In this document: one piece after another, positions 12,805-24,550 of the stretch
How positions within the stretch are numbered: the stretch's first letter is position 1
How the letters are laid out: each line of letters opens with the position of its first letter
DNA from: Solenopsis invicta
Lineage: Eukaryota > Arthropoda > Insecta > Hymenoptera > Formicidae
Reading direction: 5' to 3'
DNA length: 64,000 bases
NCBI RefSeq assembly: GCF_016802725.1
Contig: NC_052671.1
Span: forward strand, 9,777,501-9,841,500
Notes under the pieces: generated by a model
Seen by the model: only the letters and a program-made list of their open reading frames with translations
The model's database searches: none
Told to the model about the DNA's origin: nothing
Program-made: the position numbers and the translations under genes

Positions 12805-12961
12805 GATTTTTATCTTATATTTTAAACTGTACGTAATTTTGTATTACAAACGTGAATTACGTGACATTTTAAATTTTACTCTATTTAAAACAAAATACAA
12901 CTTTCAAAAGTCATTTTAAAAAGAAATAAATAACAGACACACAGTTATATAAAATCATTCG

Positions 12962-13074
12962 CAGGCGCGATTTAAATCGCATGCGATTAAAAACTAATTG
13001 CACGTCGCACTGCGATTCAAGAAAAACAATCACGCTGCTTGCGTTATATCGCAAAATCGCACATCTCTATTTAA
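12962..13074. repeat. GCGAT-rich segment, probable transposon end
   Basis: The words GCGATT/AATCGC recur about eight times, ending ATCGCACATCTCT at 13073. Read from the other strand this is AGAGATGTGCGAT, which resembles hAT-type termini. Similar words (AATGCGATATATATCGC) precede the CAGGGTG element at 11654, so that element may sit inside an older one. Confidence 0.35.
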
Positions 13075-14504
13075 GATTGAACGCGAAGGAACACGATAAT
13101 TAGACAAGTAATGATCGGTGCGAGATTTCGCGAATTCCCGGCGTACCGTGTACAACGAGCCGTAAAATCATAATGAATTTTACGATCGACATCGAGAACA
13201 GAATAAACGAAATCTAAACGTCGCGCGAATAAGACGTCTTATTGAAAAATGCAGACTACACGGCTGAGTTGAGCCGCGGGTGACTTACCGTGAACAATAT
13301 AAGACTTGTAATCTAACTTTTATCGAATCAATACACAGAATATTTCACCATTGGCTACGGCAGTCGTTAGCGATTCGTTTCTCCCCGGAGAACCAATAGC
13401 TATTGCCTTGCGATTCGCGCGTGCACGGGATAAGTACGTTAAATTTCTTGAACACGCGGCAATTTCGCGCGCCGCGGTAAATCGATAAATCACAGTCGGC
13501 CAATCGACATTACGGAGTCGCGTTTCATTTCAATTTTCTCTACGACGAAAGAAGTAAACAGCCGAGCTCAACTTTGGTTATTACGCATCGATTATTGCTG
13601 CCGTGTTTATTCAGACATTACATCCGAGATTAATCGAAATTGCAAAAAGCATTGAACATCTGTGTCCATTGCGCGCCTGCTGTACGCAGATTTAGTATAT
13701 GGTTCCGCATTTGTCAACGCTGAAGCAGTCGACAGTTGACACTGAACAATGCTGTGCTTCCTATTTATGCAATCTTTTTATTTAACGTTGTGTAAACTGT
13801 ACTCTATAAATCACAATATCGTATAAATCATTTTTTTAAATATTTTACTTATACCCAATAAGAAGAGTGCGGGGTTCTTTTGAAATTCAAATGTGTTAAA
13901 TGTGTACGATAATTATATTCAAGGCTACACATATAGACTACAAATATAGATTGCAATTATTATAATATACTGACAATTTTACGTATCTTCACGACACTTA
14001 ATATTATATTAGTTATACAATTACTTATTTCTGAATAATAAATCTGCTTTTCTCTCTCCCTCGCTCTTCTTATCTTTCCCTTTTGCTCTGCCACCCTCTC
14101 TTCAAGATTCCACCAAACGCACGATAATATCGAATGATGCCAATCTATTTTTGATGACATTGAATAGTAGTCCAGTCGCGACGGGAGTGAAGCTGGCAAA
14201 TTAAATATTTAGAGAGGATCTGTACATCTCATGTCAGCTTATAATACGTATATGCGCGGCGGATCTAGTCGCGCGATATGGATATCATTAACTGAGCGTA
14301 TTACGAGTGTCACGGACTTTAACGGCCGGTATCTCGTGTACTCCCAGATAGAAATTAATTATTTCAGGGTAATGAAGTGTCAAGGGAAGGACGTGGGCAG
14401 AAGGGAGGCGACGTTGTTCAAAGTTATTCGACGGAAGATATTTCGTGCATAGCTATCAGAATGTCGCGAATCAGGGGATATTTCTAATTGCCGGGGCCGC
14501 CGTG

Positions 14505-14533
14505 CCACCGCCGCCGCCGACGACGACGACGAC
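14505..14533. repeat. (CCG)n then (ACG)n trinucleotide repeat
   Basis: GCCACCGCCGCCGCC passes directly into GACGACGACGACGACG. No coding context is evident. Confidence 0.9.
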
Positions 14534-14724
14534 GCTGCGATGTAGCAAATAGATTATCCGAATTAACGATGTAATATTAGCATTCCATCTTCGAAATTTC
14601 AATATAATTTAGTAATATTTAGAAGAGCTTTCCCACGTTCTCTTCAAAGATATTTATAAAGAAAGAGAAAACGAGAATCCTTGATGTACTTCAAAAAGAA
14701 TTCTAACGGTTAAGCGTAAAAAAA

Positions 14725-15114
14725 TTTTTAACTCATGGAAGTGTCAAAGATTTCTATCAGAAAATTAAAAAAATACCAAAATCTTTAGTTTACCTCAGTA
14801 GAAATACATTATTTTTATGTTATTTGTTATTCGTTCATAAATTGTATTATTTTAACGCTAAGAAATGTTAAATATCAGTTTAACACGAAATGTTCAAATA
14901 ATATAATTACTTTATGTTAAATTAACATTTACATATGTTCAAAATTTAACACAAACATTTTAACAAGGATTTTAACATAAATACAAAATGTTTTTTCTAT
15001 ATTGTAGAAAATCACCAAAATCTTTCGTTTACTTCGGCTCCAACCAGAGATTTTGGTATTTTTCAATTATCAGATAGAAATCTTCCACGATTCCACGATT
15101 CCGCGAATTAAAAA
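14725..15114. mobile_element. Palindromic MITE with 60-bp inverted arms
   Basis: The left arm 14725-14784 and right arm 15048-15114 are inverted copies sharing AGATTTCTATC and AATACCAAAATCT; the right arm carries an extra internal repeat of TCGTGGAAT. The word ACCAAAATCTTT(A/C)GTTTAC also occurs twice in direct orientation (14774 and 15013). The central 14853-15002 part, full of GTTAAAT/ATTTAAC words, is homologous in inverted orientation to 37207-37366. No coding capacity. Confidence 0.75.
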
Positions 15115-16130
15115 TCGCAATTTCGATAGATAATAGAAGGAGAATTCCACACTTCCGCAAAATTCTCATTGCTTCTAGGGAAGTAGTTAGCTCGTTTTAA
15201 TAGTTAGATCGTAATGTGCGATGGTGTATACGACGCGACACTCGCATTTCTTTGCGATCGCACGTTTCCCGAGGACGTAGACATGAAAGCCTCGGATGCC
15301 GCTGTTTGTCGAGCGCATCGCCGCGCGGCAAACGGCCACCGCGCCGCATCGCGAAAGTGCATTACGCCGCGCGTCTAGAATACGCGATACCTTTTCGCAC
15401 AGGCACTACCGGTTGCTCGTACGTGGGCATACAGCCGGCCAATACGTACCGTATCGTACGTGCATGCCGCGCACGCAACGGATACGCGGAGCAAATTCGT
15501 ATCGTAAGTAAAGCACGGGTCGCTACACGCTCGGGGGGGCCATAATCGTTACGAGAACTTGCGACAAGATCTGCCGGAATTCTCCGTTTCGCGTACGTTT
15601 AATGCAGCACGCGGAAATAAACCGCGGAGGAAAACGATCATCGTCCCAAGACCACTCACTTATATACGTGAATAAGCGTAAAGTGCGTCGCGAGCTTCGC
15701 TATTGGGAGAAAAAAATGAGTTCGAAGATGGGTCGACGAAAGAAAAAACGCAAACGCATCGGAGGGACCCTATTTCATCAGCAGCCAGTTTCCAGTCTCA
15801 CCTTCGGCAACGCGAACGAACGATTCCTTTTTTTTTTCTTTTTTTATTGCCGTGCCTTTACGAGACTTCTCCTTTCCAGACCAGAGACTCGATTGGCGAT
15901 CGAACACGCTTTTTATGTGCGCGAAGCGCGGCAACGCCAACGAATGCAAAGTGCTTTCGTTTCTATCGCGTCTCAATTCCCGATGCCCATGGATGGCGCG
16001 AGTAATAAAAATATGCCAATACAAAGAGAGAAAAAACAATGCGATGCGGAGAACGGCCAAGTATATTGGAAGCGAAGGCAGTCGCCAATACAACCGCGAA
16101 CACATATATCGCTGAATTCGTAAATTATTA
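15115..16130. other. CpG-rich block with a 173-codon chance frame
   Basis: CG-rich. The plus-strand frame 15602-16123 is 173 codons long but translates a poly-T run (15828-15845) as phenylalanines and has no recognisable domain. Shorter frames overlap it on both strands. I do not call a gene. Confidence 0.4.
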
Positions 16131-16858
16131 TCGATTTAATCTATACAATTTATCATATTTAATATCGAGGAAATATCTTCTTGCCTATATCTCTTGCCAA
16201 TATCTCAAAAATTTATTAATTTCGTATATTAAAAACTGCTTGTTTTATTTTCTCTTTGCAAAGCAATATTGCAGACAAGCTGTGTGTCCAATATTATATC
16301 ATATTTGGCTTATACAACGCTTTTTAATTGGTCACTCAAATTCTTAAAAAATAACGCTTTATCATGAAAGAGATTATTACAGTTTGCCGAAATTAAAATC
16401 AATTTTTTCTGCAGCTAAATTTCGAAGGAAACCCATCACTTGTAATAATTTTTCAATTTCAATACAGAATAAAAAATTTTATATGGAATAAAAAAGTGAG
16501 TTATAAGTAAAAAGTTTATTTGTAATAACTTGAAAAATAAAGCTTGTTTTTTACTCTCCCCTCGAATCTCGAAACTTAATTACGGAGAAATATAAATTTC
16601 TCGTAAATAGATTGTCAAATATCTTATAAAGAAAAAAATTGCAAATAATGAATAGTTTAAATGTCTGATTCGCGTTTAATAATCGTACAGTAAAATGCAT
16701 TTTCCTTTATCAAATAAATTATGTGTTTTAATAAGAATTCAGTCTGCATTTCGGAACTACTGCATTTCCCTCTCGGAAATGCAGTTAATGTTTGATGCAG
16801 TGAGAGAAAACGAAATAGTTTTGGCAACTATAAACTATACCGTCGCTTTTTCGAGGTA
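16131..16858. other. AT-rich, no gene seen
   Basis: Nothing recognisable except the hairpin at 16759-16785 described separately. Confidence 0.4.
16759..16785. repeat. Perfect 11-bp hairpin
   Basis: ACTGCATTTCC and GGAAATGCAGT are perfect inverted repeats separated by CTCTC. A further copy of CTGCATTTC lies just upstream at 16744. Confidence 0.8.
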
Positions 16859-17097
16859 ATAAGTGCCAAAGTACTACTAAAAAAATACAGTTAATGCAAC
16901 AACTTATGTGCACTATCATTTGATAATGAAATAAGCTTATTGTTAGCTACACTAAACAATAATATAGACTTCATGCACACAAGTTATGACAATTACATTC
17001 TTTTAGCTAAGACAACTTTTTTTTTTTTTTAATAAAAAGCCGAATGTCATAATAATTAGTTACTTATTTACTGCAACGCACTTTGGCAACAATAATA
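16859..17097. mobile_element. Imperfect palindromic element
   Basis: AATAAGTGCCAAAGT (about 16859) pairs with ACTTTGGCAACAATAAT (about 17079). Inside, AACTTATGTGCA pairs with TGCACACAAGTT. A T-rich run and CCGAATGTC inside are shared with 10201-10260. It is short, AT-rich and has no coding capacity; ends are approximate. Confidence 0.4.
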
Positions 17098-18925
17098 TAT
17101 TTTTCGTTGAGACTTTGTGTAGATATGTAAGATAGTAAAATTGATTAAGTATTCATATATGACCAAAATAATTATGATCATCATTATGACAATGACGCAT
17201 CCAAAGTGTTAGGATAGAAGAACGAAGGATTCCGGTTTCAAATCTCAGCAAGCTCAATTTTTCCATCCTCTACATTCTACATTTATATTACTATTTTCTG
17301 CAGTTATTTAACGAACGGTTATATTATATTTTTTAGTTCATATAACTTATTTATTGCTCTTACTTTGTAATATATAGTTGAAGTACTATTTGTGCTCGAA
17401 TTTCTATTTACTGATACTTTTTTCTCTGAATGTGAACACGAGAACTTTTACAGATTTTTCGGACATCTTTTCGGTGTTTTTAAAAACATATAAAATATGA
17501 CAAATGAATCGTTTTAATATACGTTTAATTACTTTTCCCTTTCCAGCACTTTTCAAAAATATATAACTAAAAATATCAAGTATGGCGCAGTACCACAGTA
17601 GCGCATCGATAATATCATACATTTCAATATTGTAATTTCGTGACGAATGGCTTAATCACTGAGTGAACGCATTATCGTCGCTATCACAACAAGGCAAGAG
17701 AGGAATATAAATTTTACGTTATGCGAACGGGCGCAAAATGCGCGCAATAAAATTTCGTTACAGTGCATCACGTCACGGACTAAAACTGTCCAAACAAAAT
17801 TAATATTTGACGCAATAAGCGAAGCGTAATGTGTATTTCGAAGTAATGTGAAGCGAATTGTAATCGTGCCATGTCGTTATGTCTCATATCGAGCGACGGA
17901 GAGCCGCCGTCGATTCGTTGATATTGAAATAAACTCCGCGTAGCGTAAACGATTTTTTAATATTCCGTGCGTCGACGTATATGTGCGCGATTCCCGGTTC
18001 GCCGGCAATCGATTTTACGACGCGCTGAATGGATTTTAAAATTGTTTATCAAAGCGGCCGAATGCACAAACGCTATGCAGAAATTAAAATCCGCGATTTT
18101 AAAAAGCGATGCGATTAATGACTTCCTCTCTCTCTCTCTCTCTCTCTTTCTTTCTCTGGTATCGCGTATATAAGTAAAATGCATTTTCTCGGTGAGACAG
18201 AAACATCCTGAATGATTAGGTGTATATAATTTATAGTACGGAGCAAATGCAGGTATGAACTTGCAAAATAATAAATTTTTTCTAGATTTTCTGGCGTAAT
18301 CTTTACGCTATATTCTTCGAATAAATTATAAGTTTGATGGGTTAGAAATAGGATAATTCCGGGATTTATGTTGCAAAAATTAGAAGAAATAATAGAAATG
18401 GAGACGACTTGCTCTTGCTTGCAACCACTCCGTTGTATGCCTTTATGTTATACCAGTATTGTGTTGTAATTTTAATTTTTTATTCTTAATATTAACGAAA
18501 CCATTGAATTGAATCAATTTGTCAACGTTATGAATGACACAGCGATGTATTACAATTTACATAGAATGATTACCCTGTCTGTAAAAAATGTGAAAGATTT
18601 ATTGATTATTTCATGATACATAAATGTAGGGAGATAATAAAGGAGTAAACGAAAATACAAGTGCTTAGCTCTATTCTTTGCCCAATTTCATTGTTCCACA
18701 TAAGTGACCATAAATCCCATCGCTTTTAGTACACGCCAAAATACAAGAATTTTTTAAGAAAATAATTAAGCATTTTGTAATTCTAATTTTTTTATAATAG
18801 TAGACAATATAAAGTTTTTATTGATATACTTCATTGGTCCTTAAATACTTGATAAATTAAGTTTACAATCGGTGCGGCAAATAAATCGGAGTTACCCTAT
18901 CGTGCTCAATACTTAAAACGATTGA
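17098..18925. other. AT-rich, no gene seen
   Basis: GGTTTCAAATCTC at about 17236 superficially resembles a tRNA B box, but no cloverleaf can be drawn. A CG-richer patch lies at 17640-18110. Otherwise nothing is seen. Confidence 0.4.
18126..18157. repeat. (CT)n microsatellite
   Basis: CT run of about 22 bases continuing as TTTCTTTCTCT. Confidence 0.95.
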
Positions 18926-20374
18926 AGTAAGTACAACTTGATTGAGAGGCCCTAGAAGGGCTGGGAAGCTGAATAGCGGCTGAATAGCGGCACCAGGCGA
19001 CACGTTAATCGGACAAGGCCGTTTCTGTGAATGCGCTGCTTTATTAGACGCGAAAAATTACACGGCGAGGGACCCCTGCGTGAAACGGACCGACTCTCTC
19101 AGAGCAGAGGTAGTAGGTAATTATTTTTTAAACGTGGCGGAAGAGGCGGAGATACATTGTCCGATGGGGCGGGGGGAGGAAACGGGGGGTCTCCATCGGT
19201 CGACAGGGATGAAAACTGAACCGCACTGACGCACGCGTACGAGTACGCGGCCTCATACGTGTTTCCTCCATCCACATGCTCGTGCTGCGCGTACCTGTTT
19301 ACGGGCAATCAGTCGCACATGCACGTGCACACGCGAGCAGCACAGCTGGTTAAAGTGGCGGCGAAAACGAAAGAGTACATGAAAGAAATGTTAATTACAG
19401 CATTACCGGCTAGCCAGCCATAAAATGTACTACGTGCTAGTTGTACGGTGTACCGTTCTAAACGTGTGCAGCGGGGCTGGGGAGAATGCGAGGCATGGAG
19501 TGTCCCCGCTCTGCCTGCCTGTGAGGGTGCGACGAAACAATACGTTCGTTCTGCTCAATGAGGAATTAAGCGTAAACGAATTACGGTCGCGCCCGGTCGG
19601 CGGAGAGCGAGGGAAAAATTGTCTCGTTGTTTGCGTTAACGCTAACATTCCCGGTGTATTTACGTTCCCACCCTCCAACGGTTCTTATCAATTCTTCGGA
19701 CGTACCTGGCTGTCCCGCGGCTTGCAATACGCGAGGAGCAACGTTGCGAATAGAAATGAAGTTGAATCGGGTATCGGCGTAAATGGCGCGGAAGAATGGG
19801 GCAAAATAACGTAATAAAACGAAATTAAATCTACAAGATATATTTGGATATTCCGATATTCCTGATAATCGCATTTCTTTTCTTTTAATTCGATTATTTA
19901 ATTTAAAGAATTTCGATCTCAACGCGGATGAAATACTTGCAACGCTAATTCAAAGAATCTCGCACTATGTGTTCTGAACGATGCTTTGACTAATATGCAA
20001 TAAGTACGATAAATGCTATCTCGTTTAATGACCGCTTTAATCTTCGTTAATCCGATTACCCAATTCAGAGCACGTTAAACGCCTTAATAATGGAGCACGC
20101 TTAAATTTACATATGATTCATAAATGTTAGATGGATTATTATCAATTTCGCAATGTAATTCAATGTTCAATGTCGCGCCATGATGATAATAAACCAGCTT
20201 CAATAACGTTCTGCTTGCGCACAATCGATAATCCCGTTGCCGCTCTAAATCTATATCATGAGACAAATAACAATATAATCTATTCCGTGACCATTTTTAG
20301 TTGATCTTTCTATTTAATTCTCAAGCAACGGCTTATAAATAACATGTGAGAGAATTTGTACTTGTACTTCCTAA
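18926..20374. other. CpG-rich block 18.95-19.83 kb, then AT-rich
   Basis: A tandem pair of GCTGAATAGCG lies near 18970. On the minus strand a frame at 19099-19308 translates to a proline-rich peptide, but it follows a stop at once and lacks a convincing splice acceptor or ATG. Plus-strand frame 19425-19814 is unrecognised. From 19830 to 20374 nothing is seen. Confidence 0.35.
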
Positions 20375-20798
20375 CTATAGTTTTAAAGGCTCGAAAAGAA
20401 ACTGGTTTTTTTTTATTTTTCCGCGGATTTTTTCGGTTTTTTTCCCCAAGAGGTAAATTCGTAAAACATTTTGCTTCTTTCTGTAAAGACAATGATTACG
20501 TTTGACTGAAGTTAAATAAAGTTATATTATGTTATTTTCGAGACGGCACAATAGTACGAAAGATGTTGTAAATATGCAAAATGTCTAAGGAATATCTTTA
20601 CGACATCTTTTGGACTTTTGTGCTGTCAGAGATGTTAAGCGTTAACATTACTTTCAAAGAATTAATACAACAAATAAATACATTATGAATAAGATTATAT
20701 ATAATATAATGTTATCAAAATAACGCGTATAATGAAAAGAGTGACATTGATACGATACTTTGAAAACATAAAAAAATTTGTAGCGGGCTTATATTTAT
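20375..20798 (+). repeat. Dispersed repeat family copy A
   Basis: Collinear with 53669-54084 over its whole length, from TATAGTTTTAAAGGCT to GGGCTTATATT. Shared blocks include GATTTTTTCGGTTTTTT, AACTGAAGTTAAATAAA, GACGGCACAA and TTGGACTTTTGTGCTGT. The segment 20542-20626 folds back (CGGCACAA with TTGTGCTG, then the AGATGT/ACATCT region). No terminal inverted repeats and no coding frame; class unknown. Confidence 0.8.
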
Positions 20799-20935
20799 TT
20801 TAATATAATTTCTTTGATTTTTAAATAAATATTAGGTAGTATAAAATAATTTTTTTAACAGTTTCCGTTAAAAAGCCGGAATTTATTTTTATTTTTTCTA
20901 GCAATTTGAAAAAAAACACGGGTTTTTTTAAACTA

Positions 20936-21152
20936 CACTGAAAGAAAAAATTACTAAATTTTAATAAATATTCGTTTGAATATTTGTAATAAAATATTTA
21001 CTAAATGTAAATAAATATTTGTTTAATACAAGAACCACTAATTTAACTATCATTTTTTTCATCGAGTAAATATTTACGTACTGTAAATCAATATTTCATT
21101 GCAGGTACTCAAACAAACATTTAAAAAAATTTAGTAATTTTTTTTCTAAGTG
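20936..21152. mobile_element. MITE with TA target site (mariner-like size)
   Basis: The left end CACTGAAAGAAAAAATTACT and the inverse of the right end CACTTAGAAAAAAAATTACT match closely, and similarity extends about 45 bases. TA flanks both ends. The interior is homologous, in inverted orientation, to 63338-63560. At 217 bp it has no transposase frame. The TA duplication suits Tc1/mariner; the actual parent is unknown. Confidence 0.75.
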
Positions 21153-21154
21153 TA

Positions 21155-22209
21155 TTTTTTTTTAAAAGCCAACTTGTGTATAAATATTATAATTTAATGT
21201 TTTTTTCTGCAAAACGCGAAACAAATTTTCTATGCAATACTGATGAACTAAGCGAGATTAAATATTCGTTTAAAATAGAAGTCGGAACTATTGTTGAATT
21301 CAATTTGAGCTACGGAAAAGCCGCCGAGAACTACCGAAAGAACTATAGGAATAGCTGACGTCTCATATTTTATGAAAATAAAGTGCCAACTTCGCGGGTG
21401 CTACCATCTCGAGCACTCCATAAAATGTCAAGAACTGTCTTTCGCTTTCTCGTCGCTGTTTCACGCCAAGTAAATCTAAGCGCGTGTTTATGAAAGCGAC
21501 AATGGGTCGACAACGGGTGCCACGATTCTCGTGCGAGCGAGCGAGGATCTCAACGCGCTTTTACAGGCTTACTTTGCCTGTAAGTAAGGCCAACATAAAA
21601 CAGGCCGGCCGTACTTTACTGCCGCGCATTAGAGCTCGTTTTACGTGTTCCTACACAGTTGAAAGTCAGCGATATCCGGATGTTAACAGCAACCGCTCCC
21701 GGACACGCAAGCGCGGCGTTATACAATATATCGAGAGCAATACTTCAATCGGTAGCAATACCGGAAGGAAGAGCGTTTTTATAGCGGCCAATGTATCGCG
21801 ATTCCACGTACTCCCCTTAACCCCCTGGGAAATTTAAAAAAATCCCGGAAACCTCACGCAGGCGGCCCGGACGATAATGGCAACGCGTACACGGCCATTC
21901 GTCTTTTTATTCAGCCGTTGCTTCTGGTGAGCAACGGCGGACTCGTGCCACGTGGATCGCGAAATTTCTCGAGGGAAGACAACGCATACGTAGCAAGATC
22001 GGCGCTCGTGTTTCCCGAATGTAGATAGTACATACCGTCATAACGCTACGAATTTGCCACGAGTTTGCTACAAGTGAACGTGAACGCTACCAGTAAATCT
22101 TTTATTAGATTAATCTTTCTTTTCCTCACGCTTCTCGTTCGAACGATACGAAAAGCGGTATCGCACGGTGTGTCGCGCAAGTTATCTTTGCAAGAACTAC
22201 ATGTAATGT
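21155..22209. other. CpG-richer DNA without recognised gene
   Basis: A 117-codon plus frame (21484-21837) and smaller ones on both strands lack recognisable features. Nothing else is seen. Confidence 0.4.
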
Positions 22210-22479
22210 TTAACCTTCCGCGAACCAGGTGGAAAAAATCAACATGGCGGAACCATGTGGGTATCTCATGCCGCACTTCATCATAAGCATACTAATTTAG
22301 TTCCACTGTCATAACACCGACTCTTGTCCTCTAAAGTATAATAATAAAATGAAACAGAAAGGGAATAAACTCATCAATCTTTTAAAAGAAGAAAAAAATA
22401 ATAAAAAGTTATAGGGGAGTTTAAATCCCCTAAATTGCTGGGATGTACGTCACATCCCACCTAGTTCACCGAAGGTTAA
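22210..22479. mobile_element. piggyBac-like MITE, TTAA target site
   Basis: Intact TTAA sits at both ends (22210-22213, 22476-22479). Termini CCTTCCGCGAACCAGGTGG and CCACCTAGTTCACCGAAGG are inverted repeats with three mismatches. Near the right end are two hairpins, AGGGGAGTTTAAATCCCCT (22413) and TGGGATGT-ACGTC-ACATCCCA (22439-22459). TTAA duplication is the hallmark of piggyBac transposition. At 270 bp it cannot encode a transposase. Confidence 0.8.
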
Positions 22480-22706
22480 AAATCCTATATTCATCTCAAT
22501 GATATGTGCTTCGCTGAGTTCGGAATAAATGTCTCTCTATATCTATACTTATAGACGAGAGCTGCTGAATGCGAACCTTTAAATCGTACCTCCATATTTT
22601 ATATTTTTACTTAATCTAAGCAACATGTAATAAGAAAAATATGAAATAAATAAAAAATGAATAAGACAAAAATTCAACAAATTACATTTGGTGTTGTACG
22701 TCTTAA

Positions 22707-22821
22707 CACTTAAAAAAATCATTTTATTTACATAAATACTTCAATTAAGAAATTTTTAACATAACTGCAAGTAAATAAACTATTAAATCTTATCGAGTAA
22801 ATAATTTTTTTGTGTTAAGTG
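22707..22821. mobile_element. Short palindromic element
   Basis: CACTTAAAAAAATCATTTTATTTAC at the left and GTAAATAATTTTTTTGTGTTAAGTG at the right are imperfect inverted repeats. The style resembles the elements at 20936 and 63338, but length is only 115 bp and the TA flank is unclear. Confidence 0.45.
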
Positions 22822-23341
22822 ATATTTTTTTATTGTGAGATTTTTTCTCTCAATGTACTCATATTTACAATTATGATAAAGATTAAATTGATATTTTTAT
22901 GAAGTCTATCAAATTTTTTATATCGTACAAATTTTATTGTAACAATTTTAATATAGGACTAATAAATGGTAATAAAATTTTAATGATATATAAAATATAT
23001 GACAATTTCGCAAAAATAAATTCAAGCTAGTTTTATTTCGACCTTTTTTTATCTTTTCATATTCGTTATTTATTAATTATTACATATTTGATTTTTTTTC
23101 AATAAATTATTAATAAAAAAATCATTAAATGATGATTTCTTATATTTTTCATTGTTTTCATTTATAAATTCGATACTTTCACAAGCGATGTAATTTAGAA
23201 AATCCAGATGCATGAATTTAGGCCACCGGTTGCTTAAATACTTTGTGCAGGATGTTACAAAAAAAACTAACAAATTAATTAACAAATACGAAAACAATAC
23301 GAAAAGGTTAAACGCTGCAATAATATGGTACCTGATGATAG
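22822..23341. other. AT-rich, no gene seen
   Basis: Very AT-rich. The small minus-strand frame at 23073-23297 is unremarkable. Confidence 0.4.
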
Positions 23342-23476
23342 AGCTGGGAAAAATATATTTATATAAAGTATAAAATATTAAACATTTAGTATTTGAATTA
23401 CAAAATACAAGCTTGTATTTTGTATTTCAAATCAAAAGTTGCTAATATTTTGTATTTTAAATACTTTTTGCCCAGC
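23342..23476. mobile_element. Palindromic MITE, GCTGGG ends
   Basis: AGCTGGGAAAAATATATTTATA and the inverse of the right end GGCTGGGCAAAAAGTATTTAA are inverted repeats. The centre holds a perfect 24-base palindrome (23400-23423: ACAAAATACAAG and its complement). GCTGGGCAAAA-type ends resemble non-autonomous hAT elements, but I cannot define an 8-bp duplication. Confidence 0.65.
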
Positions 23477-24341
23477 CGCAATGATGCCTCATAATAATAT
23501 CAAGCTCAATTTCCAACGTAAACATTCATTTGCATAGAAATCAATACTAAATAGGAAATATAAAAAAGAACTTTAAGTGGTATGCATTTGTGGCAATTCT
23601 CCTTTAACAAAGTTAGTAATAGATTTCAAACTCGCTCCAAATATTTTAGCACTATGTAATTATGTTCAATGTTAATTAGAACTTTATAAAGACCAAAAAT
23701 AGCAATTGCTAGTCTTCATGCGTTTATTTTCAGAGGTAAAGAACACAGAAGACTATATACTGTCGCATTACGACGGGAAAGGAGCTAACAATGGTTGCGA
23801 TCGGTACGTGGGCTTCGTTTATATGCGCTACTTCGTGCGGACGGTCGTAAACCGTCAAAATACAAACTTCCGGTAGACAACGAATGTGCCAGTCGTAAAA
23901 CCTAAAAGGCGCGACGGTGCTACTGCGGTTTGCGATAGTAATCGTCGAAAGGACAAAGCGACGGTAACGCTGTCTCACACCGAATCTCACAGTCTCACGC
24001 AGAAGTGTGTATTTTAACAGGCAAGGAGTCAGAAGGCAAAACCCAGGAAATGTAGCATTAAGCTAAATTCAGACCCGACGCCTGTCAACATCATCTCTGA
24101 CGGATGTTGACTGGCGGCATGTGCAACAAAAGAGAGCGTGTATGTACGCGAAGGAAACGTCGGTAAATGTTCAACTTCCGACAAACAGATGCACGAATAT
24201 AAAACCTCGATATTTGATAGATATTATTAAATGAGACGTATGCGAAACGAAATGTACGATAAAGTGAATCGAGTGTGAGATAAGAATCAAGGATCGTTCG
24301 TATTTAAAATAACATTATTTAAAAGATGTATTTTATATAAA
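23477..24341. other. Unassigned DNA
   Basis: CG-richer from 23740 to 24190; the minus-strand frame 23730-23990 is unrecognised. Otherwise nothing is seen. Confidence 0.35.
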
Positions 24342-24550
24342 ATAAAATACACAGAAAACATTAGTATCAAATCAGCAATTTATTGTTTCATATTGTACAA
24401 GCAAGAATATAAAATCTTGAAAGAATTTATAATCTCAAACAGACAATTTGCTTACATAAAGAAACAAAATTCCTTCATGTTAGCAAATTATGTCTGTTGA
24501 AACAATAAATAGTTGATTTGATATTAATGTTTTACGTAATATTTATTATT
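24342..24550. mobile_element. Palindromic MITE
   Basis: Left arm 24355-24390 (AAAACATTAGTATCAAATC...) and right arm 24498-24533 (...GATTTGATATTAATGTTTT) are inverted copies with four mismatches in 36 bases, and weaker pairing extends about 13 bases outward. An inner pair CAGACAATTTGCTTACAT / ATGTTAGCAAATTATGTCTG makes it a near-complete hairpin. A diverged copy lies at 3017. Confidence 0.75.

Larger units (their letters stand above)
12805..14724. other. Unassigned DNA; AT-rich, then CpG-richer
   Basis: TTTTTATCTTATATTTTAA at 12808 resembles CTTTTATTTTATATTTTAA at about 11622, just outside the other end of the preceding element. From 13060 to 13740 CG content is higher without recognisable exons. 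A pyrimidine run lies near 14050-14100. Confidence 0.35.

Noticed and set aside
15602..16123. 173-codon plus-strand frame
   Set aside because: Includes a poly-T run read as Phe repeats; basic low-complexity start; no similarity recognised.
17220..17260. GGTTTCAAATCTC as a tRNA B box
   Set aside because: No A box at proper distance and no acceptor or anticodon stems can be drawn.
19099..19308. Proline-rich minus-strand frame that looks protein-like
   Set aside because: It begins directly after a stop, has no ATG near its start and no convincing acceptor upstream.
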